64,000 bases of DNA from contig CP099849.1 of the NCBI GenBank assembly GCA_030062745.1, forward strand, positions 11,754,144-11,818,143, given 5' to 3'. Shown one piece after another: positions 49,201-61,200 of this stretch. The notes beneath the pieces were generated by a model. The model saw only the letters and a list, made by a program, of their open reading frames with translations, was not told where the DNA came from and did no database searches. This stretch comes from Capitulum mitella (Eukaryota; Arthropoda; Thecostraca; Pollicipedomorpha; Pollicipedidae). The position numbers and the translations under genes were made by a program. Numbering within the stretch: the stretch's first letter is position 1; every line of letters starts with the position of its first letter.

Positions 49201-52200
49201 TGCTACGTAATCTGGAAGCATACGCAGATGACGAACATTCTGTTCATTGGTTGCATTGTAGCTTCTGTTACTGAACGTTTAAGGCAGCGAATGGTCACCA
49301 GCTTGCAGTGTCATTTGACATCCAAAGACATATGAAAAGAATTCGTTGGTGAGTACCTGACTGGTCGTTGGCCTTGCGAGACTATCACTGCGCACTAGAC
49401 CACATAGGTCAGCCAGTACCTACGACCTGTCCGATGGACTGTTTGGAATGGTCAGGTTGGTCGGATCGGGAAAATGAATAACGAAAAATAGATCACATTG
49501 CAGAATACGATGCGCTGCACGCAACGGTGGACGTATTTTCCCCTTTTTAACGCCGTAATTCGCCTGTACGTACGTAGTTATCCATGGGCCTTTCGATTTA
49601 TTCGCTGTTGTGAAAGCGAGCATTGTGTCAAAAATTGGACCCTTGTAAACAGCTTTCTTCTGTTTAGTTCCAGTGGTAAACGCAAAAAAACATGGCTGGT
49701 TTACAGATGCCGCCAACTTTGTCATGTGTAGAATACTAAGCCATCGTAAGACAGCAAACGTTTTTGTGCTTCCTGAGAAAGTTGTCGGAAGTTACATCGG
49801 CTACAACCGTGATATGGCCACCAGCTCTCTGTTTACGCAAATCTAATGAAAAAAAAACTCAGGGACTTTGAAAGAATACTAGAGGAAAATAGCGATTATA
49901 AAAACAAGTCACGTTGAATTTTCTGGTCCTTTTGCCGTCAGATTGCCCAATGAGGAATGATTCTTCAGCTGACCGGGTCTTGCTGAAATATCATCGCATT
50001 TACTTCTGGAGTTATCGGAATCATCGACCCTTGTTACTGACTTAGCTGTTTCTTCTCGTAACCTCATCTTTTCCGAAATTCGTTTGTTGTCAGATGTGGA
50101 TCAAGATCTGCTCGTTCCCTTACTGAGATTGCTCTTTTGATCTCCAAAAGTGGCCATCGCAAACTTTCCTATACGATAGCAGCATCGGAAGCATTGGTTG
50201 TACAGCACAGTGCGGTGTCACGCAAATTGACTCGGACGGTATAATGATGAAATAGCGATTGTGCTGAGTGCATCATGTGTAAAGTTATCGTGTGTTGGAC
50301 GTCGCGCCTGCCTCAAATCATGGCTGTGTTGAGCATTGTGCATATTGTCGGCCTTGCCGCCAGTGGCAACATCGCCGGGGAAGGTGGGGCAGTCACGCCT
50401 AGCTTTGGAAAATTTAATATCATCCTAGTGGCTATGTGTAAAAAAAAGGACTCGGAAACGTCGTTTTTCCCGCTTGCCTGAGAACGTAACGCCTCCACTC
50501 CTTGCAACCATTGGAAGCCAGAGTTGTAATGTTGCTCGAAAAAACTAAGTGCAAACGATTCCAAACATCTAATGGTGAGCGGGACCGATGTAACTAAAAA
50601 TAGTTAAAAATGGAGTCGCTGAAAAAAGCCACCTTTTCAGGCAAGTTTTGGAACAAACAGTAAGAATTATATAGCACAGTGAAATGATGAGAAAAACGAC
50701 GGGATAAGAGCAAAGAGCAAATTTCGATGAGCTGATAATTACTGTGTTTTTCTTCAAACAGTCCTAGCGCGACGCATTTGTGCAATGAGCGAAAATTTGC
50801 TCATTTCACTTAACGTAGCAGGCATTTTTAGCTTCAGATTTTTGAACCAACTGATATTGGCTAAAGCATCCGGTGTCAAAGCTCACGTAGAGCGACGGGA
50901 TTGATGACACAGTCAGGCATCCGAGCGAGAAACCCATATTGTGTCCCCATCCGAGAATAGTGGACTACAATAATGATCGAAATAAAATGAAGTATTTGTA
51001 AGTAGAACAGTCTAAACTGCCTGACATTCTCTTTTCGTTGTGCGTGTAAAAAAGGCAAAAAACATTACGGCGCATGTGGTGTAAGTACTAATTAAATTAG
51101 CCAGTAAAGGGGAAACAGTATGCTTTAAATCCGAATAAAGAGCATCGCATTTTCTTGCCAATCGTGAACCGTTCTGCCAGCTCTCACCATAAAAAATCAA
51201 ACAGCAGGAGACACTAGCAATGAAAGAGACCTTCGCAATTTCCTGTTCTTGAGTCTCGGAGTTTAGATGATTCAAACTGCAAACAAGCTGCCCCTGCTGC
51301 GACGGAAATACCCGTTGATGTTTCCAGTAACAGTGCTCTCGCGCGTGTCAGGTGATTCATGGAAACCATTTGTTTACCGTCGGCATTATCCCGACTGTCA
51401 TCGTGTCGTCCATAGCTGCTGACTTATCGTCTCGGACCCAGTCACAGCTGGTGCTGCAGTCCTGGCATCTACGGACGACGGAGGAGGACGCTGTTTTTGC
51501 CTGCCCCAGTGCCGACGTTACACGATACGGTGAAGAGAAGCAGCAGCGCAGGCGATAACAACGCACTCAGCCCAGTGGGAGCCTACAGCCAGCTGGGTCT
51601 CTCTCCCCTCTCTCTCTCTCTTTTGCTGTCCCAAAAACTCTGCGTCTGCGATACCCAACTCTAGCTGGAACAAATGTCAAAGGGGTAGCGCATGGGGCGG
51701 TATGGAAACGTTAGCTATCCTAGACCACCAAAGCTTTACGAGGAAATAATCTGACATCTGAGCCACACACGACTCCTCTGCTTACTAAACAAGCCTGAGA
51801 GAAGAGGCATTCCAGTCGCTATCAGTGATGCTCAGGGGATATCGCAGAGCATTTCATGGCCTGTTTTGACATACATACATGCATACGCTTGCGTCAGGCG
51901 AGAGATATCAACTCTCGGTTTAAGCGCAGCACCGCACTTTCCGGCTTTGAAGGAACGACACGCTGCCTTATTTCATACCTAAGGTTTGCCGTGAAAACAC
52001 GGATGGGCTAGCGACACCTGGACGTAGAATCTCTGAACGCCGCAGGGTGTGATCAGGTCGTTATCTGGCGACCGTGACGTGACTGACGGAAGGGGTCGGG
52101 CCTCCCGTGTCAGCCCTGGTCCACCTTGCACCGGTCGGAACGGCTGGGCGGCAGCCAGCTGATTTCACCAGCTGGCCGTCCATGCCCTTGACGTTGACCT

Positions 52201-55200
52201 TGCCGCCTCCTCTCGACGTCTGTGCCGGTAGGCGGGTTCGTCAGGTGCGGTCGGCCCGCCTCCCACTGGAGGAATGCCATTAAACGAGCTGGGAGCCGAC
52301 TTCAAAACAACACCACGTACCGCGGTTCAGAATGTTTAGTGGCCCAGCATCCGGTCAGCAGGCTGTGAACCAAAACTGCCTGTCTTGGTTATTCTTGTTG
52401 GCGTGGTTCTAGCTGATTTCGTTGACCTTGCGTACTCATTACGGTCCAGTGTTGTAACAGCGGATGATGACATACCGTTTAAGGCAGGTAGTATTGCAGC
52501 CTGTGAGCAGAAGTCCGATGCATTGTTTTCACAACGAGAAGGGAGCATTTGCAGACTTGAATGCTTGTACTGAACACTCCTAATGTCATATTCTGAAAAG
52601 CACCTCATCCAGCGTTGTTCACTCTGAGAAAATCGGTGCATGTGGTAATCCAAAGCCGTTGGCGTTTGCAGCCAGAGGCTTTTAGGCCTCTCACTCGCAC
52701 TCACCTGCAGACTGCCTTGCAACTTAGCTGATTCCCGACTGTTAGGCTCTTGCTGCCCGCCTTTATCTCGCCGTTTGCCGGTGTCGTCCTTGGCGGACCG
52801 CATACATTATTGCTGTTTCGGAGATTTTCTTCTTCCACACATGTGCTTGCCAAGGTTTTATGCAAACCAGGCTTTCAGGTATTTTGAAAGTAGCTATTAT
52901 GCAGAGGCGTCAGTGCAAATGCTACGATATGCATGCCCTTCGCATCGTTAAATGAAACGTTTTCCACCTTAACCCTGTTCCCGTGCCCATAGCGTTAGGA
53001 CGTATTCGCGCATGAAGGGGGCTTATTCGCCCCCTCCCCGCCCCCAGAGATCCTGAGAACTTCGTGTCCGACCTCATCGCAACAAACGGCAGTCGATTTT
53101 CCGTGACTTAAACTGCACTTTTATGAAAAGAAGTCATGAAAATCTTGAAAGGTGTGCATAAGGGAGAGGGGTAAAAAAGCCAGAAAGGGTAGTATTTTTT
53201 GTTTGGTATAACTTCGTTTTTCGTGGACTTATTTCATGCAATTGAATTGAGTTTGACTCGGGGCCTAATCGATGGGACTTTTCTTATTACACCGTACGTT
53301 TGGAATTTTGAGAAAATTCATGAGCATTCACAGGGCCTGGAAAACGGGAGAACATATTTTTGAAATCCAAATTAAAATCAAAGTGAAAAATGCGTTTAGT
53401 GTTTATTGATAATGCTATACTGAAGAACTACAAACCGTACTACGTGCTTCGTATAATTTTGGCTTAGGCGGCTCCAGGAACGCGAAAAGGGATCTGTCGT
53501 GCTTGCATCTTTAATAGGTCAGCTTACGACCTTTGACCTGAAATGACCTCAGGCGACATCATAGGTTCATGGAATAGTTTTGGGTTCATTTCATAGTCTC
53601 TGAAAATGTTTCTAATTATTTGAATTGGCTTTTTCTAAAAGTCCTGTTCTTGGCTGTCGTGAAATATGTATGGTGTGCGCACGGACATTTCAGGTCATAT
53701 CTCAGTAACCCGACCCGATATAACCTAAAACCTGCAACACAAGTAGAGGCCAATGTCCTGAGTTATCCTTAGTCTGGATTTTGCATTTTAAAAATTAGCG
53801 CCGAAGTATTCACATAACACCAAACTTTGATTTTTAATCTTGGCCTGACTCTGTGAAGTGACTTCGGGTCAACAAAAATAATTCGTCATGTTTACACAGT
53901 TATTGGCCTATGCCCTCATGTAACGTTTAAAGCTGTGTCTGGCCCTATTTTTGTCAGACATTTGCCTTTTACCTTCAGCGATGCCTTAAATGGCCTAAGG
54001 TGCGTCCTAAGAACTTGGTCTGGCTCCGGCCTGAACAAAAGAAAATTATGAAATTTCAGCTTAATACTTAGGAAAGAGTAGTCAGAAAAATTCACCAAGT
54101 TTCGTGAGGCTGCCTCAAAAATCCTGGAATGGCGAGCAAAAACCGCGGGGGTGCGAAGCCTCCCATGGGGTAAAAGGTTAACTCGCGACTTAAGGCGAAG
54201 GGCCATTAGATGCCCTCACGATTTTCTCTGCCTCATAGTTCCGTGCCCAAACGGCGCAGCTTCGTGAAATTTTTGTAGCCATTGGTAAGTACACCAAGTG
54301 TGCATATGTTTTTTTTTTATTTTTTTGGCGTTAACACCCAAAGCCATGTGAGTATGACGTCATAAGTGCGATGATGTTTAACGACATTGCTTTTTTCCGA
54401 GCTGACTTGCTTTTTATCAATATACGTGCAATATGACCGACCGTGTGCAGCATGTAACATAATGTCATGAGAGATCATTTACACCACCCGTGACCTAACA
54501 AAAGGTCGCCATAGCTCATATTTATGTCACCGCGACTTTTTCAAACCTAGTGTCAACAGATGTCGTGAAAGCTGTTCTGATAGTCATTTGAGGGTTGTCT
54601 GGCGCAAACGCAGGTATTTAGATGCATTTCGACAAGCTGTCGAACTCGCGTCTTTTCCACTGAAACAGCCTATCTGTGCACTGTATATTCCAAAACTCTA
54701 CGCTTACAAAGTTCAAAGCGATTTCGCGCAGTTTTCTCCCGTATCCCGTATGTATTCGCCCTCGCCCGATTTACAACTGTTCCTGTGACGCCATAAGCGG
54801 GCGCAGGCCAATAAGCGCTTACGTTAACGAGTTTGCGCGGACCTATGTTGCGTCATGTTGGCGGATGACTACAACACGCATAGATTTTAATTAATCACAC
54901 TTTTTGAAGCCCATAGGTTTCGCCAGAAAATGAGTAGGCACGGAATGCGTTATCAGCGACATTTGTTCAGAACAAGTATATCTAAGGAAAGTCGAACAAA
55001 GTGGAGCATTCTGTTTAACCCTATTCCCGGGAGGGCTAGACGGTATGGCTGATTCCCGGCAGGGGGGGGGATTCGGCGCCCTGAGATCTAGAGAATTACA
55101 CATCCGATTTCATTGCAACAAACGGCAATCGATTTGTCATGATGTAAACTACATTTTTATATAAAGAGGTTTTCAAAATTTTGTAAGGGAGTGGATACAG

Positions 55201-58200
55201 GGTGCAAAAAAGTCAAAATGGGGGCATATTTTTGGACTTCTTACAACACCGTTGTTTATGGGCCGATTTTGATGAAATTGGCGTGAATTGAGAGATTGTG
55301 GATGGGGCTTTTACCACTGGTCCATATATTTAAAATTTTGATAAAATTCATGGGCGTCCAAAGGTTTCGAAAATAGGAGGATTAGTTTTTTTCAAAAACT
55401 GAATTAGCAAAAAACGTTAACAGCCTTTTTGGTTTCTGCTAGTCATATTATGCCGAAGAAGTACAAACAATATTACAATATTTGTGTAATGTTAGCATAG
55501 GCAGTACCAGAGCCTTGAAAAAGGGGAACTGTCATGATCACATATTCTTCAGGTCATGTTACGACCTTTGACCTTAAATGGCCTAATGACCTTAGAGTTG
55601 CTTGAAATGATGTAATGTGCATTAAGTATTATCTGAAAACGTTTCCAATCGTTTGAATTCACTAATTCGCTCTGTTTTTGAAATTCCATTTTACGGCGGT
55701 TGTGATATAGGTAGTATGTGATACGTACGCGCACTGACATTTTAGTTCATAGCTCCGTGAACAGACCTGATATCAAGCTGAAAATTGGTACAGAAGTAGA
55801 GGGTATACTTTTTTGTCATATTTATTCCGGATTTGGCATTTGAAAAAACAGCACCAAAATTTTTTGCTATGAAACCAAATTTTGATTTTTGACCTAGACC
55901 TGACCTTGAGAAGTGATTTCAGGTAAACAAAATTGTAATTGTATGTTACCCAACTATTTACCTATACATCCATTTAAAAGTTTAAGTTCTATCTTAAAAA
56001 CACTATTTTTGCCAGTCATTTTTCTTTTACCTCAACAGGGCTAAAAGTGGCCTGAGGTGCTTCCCAGAAAACATTGCCTTTCTCCGCTCCTGAACAAAAT
56101 GGAATTACGAAAGTTTGTCACGGTACGTAGAAGGAATAACCAGGAATAGGCGCCAAGTTTTGTGAAGCTGCATTAAAAATCTTGGAACTGAGAAGCAAAA
56201 AGCCCGAAGGGGGGAGGATTTAGCCCTCCTGCCGGGATTAGGGTTAAGCTGCATTAATGGCCATTGCTGACGCTGGATTTTCTCGAACTGCTTTCATCTT
56301 CAAAAGTCCAAACGTTGAGGCCGATTGGAGTATTTGTATTTGGAAAATGTTCACTACGAATCGTTGTGTTTACATTCCTCGAATTCTGCACTCTACGGCA
56401 CATTTTTTCTACCCGCCACCTATACTCAGGTCACCAGGTACCTTACGTTAATTTTGAAGCCAACCTGATGTGCAAAACAAAGAGAATATTGCAAGTCGTG
56501 GATCTCCCTGCTAGTAAAGACAAAACAAAACGTCTGTCTCTTGTACAACGAAGTCACCAGGATTAGAAAGTGTTGAACAAGAGGGATAGTAGTCACACCG
56601 CGAAGAAGCTTACGACTGTCCTTTACACCATTCCCATGAACTGTAAGTTACGGTGTTTATGAAAACTAAAATTGGTTCCTTTTTTACTATGGGTAGGTGC
56701 AGCAATAGGTTCATTTCGTCAGGGGCCGACCACTGAGGCAAGCCACCAGGACTTAGCCTGTCCATTGGGTCACCCTATGGCCGGCCAGATGCGATGACGG
56801 CCTAAACAAAAGCATGCGCAGTACCCATTCAAACCACTCATACCTGTGCAACCAAGGTTACAAACCGAATCCCATTCCCCACCCCCCGCTTCACGCACAC
56901 ATGCACACACACATACAAAAACATGCACTGCACGCTTGCACTGTGCCAATAGCCAGACCAGGATGACTCAAGTGCGACCTTTCGCAGCGTGTGGGTAGGA
57001 ACATCTAAGTTTAGTTGTCCGACCTGGTTATGTGGAACTTAGTATTGGTGCAGTAATACAATATTTCGATGATAGCCATTCAATGGTAATACGTAGTTCG
57101 GCCACGGCCATGGCACAAACCAAAGTGCCTCCGTCCTGACCATCTGCCGCGTCAGTGTCACCGACACTGTCGTCTTGCCGATGTCTTCTGATGCGCTACC
57201 AGTCTCGTTATATGGTTACATGAACATTGTCACGGCCTTTGTCACAGCCTTTTGTGATTTTTTTTTTATTCACCTTCATATGACACCGAAAAACCTCCTT
57301 GCACCCCCTGGTGGTATTCCACGTGAGGCACCAACATCAAACAAGCGGCTGGAATTAACACAGATTGTAGCCAGCCGTCAATGTGTCGCGTGCCGTCCGT
57401 CACGTACCAGTCACTGACACTCGCTGCGAGGGCGCTGGGTACCGCTTGCTTCGTCTGGCGTCCCTGAACTGTCCGTGGTCGCTGTGCAGTTCTGCGATGT
57501 CGCAATCCTTCGCAGTCCGTTCACTGGCGTCGTTCGTTGTCGTTTGGAGGGCATCCAGCCCTTCAACGCCCGGGTAACCGCCACCATGGCAGGTGCGTCT
57601 GAGGATGTTCCAGCCGTGCGTCGTAAGCTGTATTTTTAAGAAGCATATGTCAACGTTTCGCGGATGAAGTGGAGGTTACATTGGCTGTATTCCAGCCCCC
57701 GATTTGCCCGGCATCTGCGGTTCTTCTCTTGGTGGTTGTAATGTGTCTAGTCCATCTCGGTGGTGGCATGAAGAAGGCAGCGTTTTCCTTTTCACTCGGA
57801 GTCGGGACCACGCTATTTTGTTTCCAGTGGCTGTTTCATCATACTGCTCACGCATGATAAGGTCTTGTATTCATTTCCAGTTAATGATACCGTCGCATAA
57901 CTGCAAGCTTGCCAGATCATTATGAGACAGATGTTTCTAGTTCATGCAAACACTTTTACCAGATGTGCCTTTTCACACTCCAGAGTCTGGAGGTGCAACA
58001 TTTATAGTGCCTTTTTACTACCTAAGCATCTCTTCGAACCAGTGCATTAACGCATGATACGAAAATGTCACAAAACGTTTTTGGCCTGCCGTTCTTTCAA
58101 GAGAACGATCATAATTTTCCTTGTTAAAAAAGAACACTGACACCATGTGCATGTATCACGCCCATAGATATATCACTTCTAGCAGCAGGCGCGGATCCAA

Positions 58201-61200
58201 GGGGGATGGGGGCGATCGTCCCCCCCAGGCCTGAGAAGGGGCCCCTCTCATGCTCAAAAGAGGTCCCTTCGGGGCCCCGTATGAGCCTCACGGGATCTCA
58301 GTAAAAACGTGACGGGTTCTTGATTCAGTCAGGGGCCTCTGAGAGGGTTAGATGACCCCTGAGATGCGTAGCAGGGCCCCTAAAGCTCCCAAATGCCCCC
58401 TGAATGCACGACAGAGCCCAACACGGCAGATTGCCCCTGGGACCATCAGAAGGGTCACAGGGCCACTGAGACGGCCAAGATGAGGAATGAGTCCCTAGGA
58501 CGGCATTTGGGGCCCCTGGAATGGCGTAGGGGCCCCGAATGAGTCTCACCGACCTGTGTGAAAAATTTAAAGTTTAAAAGTTCCTGATGCAGTCAGAAGG
58601 CCTGTAGCTGGATCCCTGTCGGCATGAAGGGACCCATGGTGGCATGCAGGGGCCCTTGTCGCCGCCTGTAGGGCCTCCTGCCGGCCTATGGAGGGGCTCA
58701 TTTGCGGCCTGTGAAGAGGCCCCCTGGTGTGTAGAGAAGCCCCCTGACAGCATGCAGAGGGGTCTCGTGGCAACGGCAACCATCCACTGTCGTAAAATTT
58801 TGACTGGTTGTTCTTGTTCAGGGAGCCCACTCATAGGGTACGGCTCACCATTGGTCACGCACCCCCTCCCCCTTCAGAAATTTTGGGCCGGCTGTACCCC
58901 TCTGCGATCCCTTTTTGAAATGTTATGTCAATATTTTGTTCAGGGGGCTCACATGACCGCCGGGCGAGGACCCCCTCCCCCCGAAATTCTTGGCTGGCTG
59001 TGCCCCTGCCCCCGAGTGTATTAGGCGAGTTTCTGGAACAGAAAAGGTCCCCTGAAACTGCCAACGAGGCCCCTGATAGAGGGGCCTTAAGACTTCCAGA
59101 TATACCCCATGTAACAGAGGAAGGCCCCTGATACAGCCAAAGAGACTACCGGAGACGTTCATAGAGCCCATGACACTGCACAGCCAGAGATGACAAGAAG
59201 GCCACCTAAGACAGGAGGGAGTCCACTGAGACGACCAGATGGGCCAGAGGCGCAGCCAGGATTTTCTTAAGGAGGGAGCCCCCGGAGCTCACTGTGAACT
59301 GAAATCATACGGAAACCGCCTGCTGGGAAGACTATGTGCAATGGTTTTCGCACAAACTGCGGGCCTAAGGGGGGGGACGCCCCCTGGACCCCCTTGGCTG
59401 CGCCTGTGAGAAGGGCCCTGAAACTAATAATTTTTGAGACGTCCAGAGAGCTCCTGAAACGGCCAAAGGACCTAGGGCATTGTCAGAGGCGCCTCTGTTA
59501 CGGCAAAGAAAGGCTTATAGAGAGGGCCTTTGTTACTGCCTACGGGGCTTCTTAGACAGCAATTCGCCAGCGACGACGGGAGGGAACCCGAGATGGTTTA
59601 AGAGTCCCTGAAGCTGCCAAATGGGTCTATGACACTGCCCAATATGTCCCTGAAACTGCAAAGGAGCGCCTGAGACGTCCCGAGGGACACGCCAAACTGT
59701 AAAAGGAACCCGAGGCCACTAAAGGGCCCTGCCACGGCAGACGGCCTGCGACCACCAAAAATCTAGCAAAACGTCTTCAAAAGCTACGAGGAGGCACAGG
59801 GACATTTGGACGAAATACAGACACGACATTTCGAATAGGGGGAAGGGACGCAGCCGCCTAAAATCCCGGCGCTGTTGCCATATTTTGAGTCACTTTGTAT
59901 GGGAAGAAGGCGCAAAATTTTCCCAAATGAGGAGACGCGATTGAATTTTTCCGGTTACTTTATGTGGCAGAAGAACGCAAAATTTCATCTAACTATTCCA
60001 TTCTGGACCCCAGCAAATCAACCTTTTTCCATATCGGAAGAGCAAAAAATGGGAAAGGGGCCGGCCGGGAGGGGGCCCTGCGCTGACCATTCGCCCCCTT
60101 GCCGAAATCCTGGATCCGCCCCAGTCTAGCAGACCACTAACAGGTCTTACAACTATGCTGTCCACCTCGTTCACCTTGGACTGACAGGCAGCAGCCCTCC
60201 ACCAAAAGGCACTAGCCTGACGCCACCTCGTGCGGAGAAAAACCTGAAAATTAGAGGAATGTTAGAATTTCCATGAGATCAACGTTCCAAACATCAAGTG
60301 CCTGTCGAGACCACGGAAAACGGACCATTGTCCACATTTCCTATGTTTTTCGAAGGAAACACGATAAAACTTTCCTTAAAATGGCGGTGCCAGGAACCAA
60401 GAATGGGAGTTGACGTCTTGAACATTTGTCCAGTCTGTGAAGTTGTCCTAATCGGTGCTTATGTTGTAATTGTATAGACATGGGTTCTGAGAGTCTGAAC
60501 TCTGTTATTACGTAAACATCCTGTGTACACATTGTCGCGTACACCAGTGGCGTAGCCAAAAGTGCACTTGGGGGCAATGTTTGCTTCCTTTCCGGCTGTG
60601 TGACTTTACAAACTGACAGGGCCTAAATCGAACTCAGAATAGCTTTTTGATGCCAGCAGCACATTCATCACTGTTATTTTCCATGCTATGAACGGTACCG
60701 TGGTGCTTAGTGAGGTGTATGGGGATAAACTAGAGCTTCCCGGGATCAGCCTCAACATTATTACCATGGCGCATACGTCAAAGAGCATATGTTAACCTGC
60801 AAACCACAAACAATGTCGTCGTCGTATGGAAGCTAGCTTGGTAACAGTCCACTGAGTATCATTTTTGGTCCCCTGGATCCGCCCCTTCTGTCATAATGTT
60901 GCCTGTACGTGTCACAAAAAATGGAAAGAGGGCTAAGGGCATTGCATATATTGATAACATGGTGGACTGCTACTGCATTCGTCGTTGGTGTGATAAAACT
61001 TAACTTTTTTCCAAAAGCAATGGTTCCTTTTCCAAAAGCAATGGTATGAATACCCCCATTTGGTCCCTGCCCGCCACTGCCGTCATAAAATGGGACAAAT
61101 GTGTCATAAGGTATGAAACGAGCAGTTGCGTTGCAAAAAATGGTTCTCATTGTCTCGTAGCAGTGAATTAAGAACATCGAGAGTGCAGCCTCCAAAGTTG

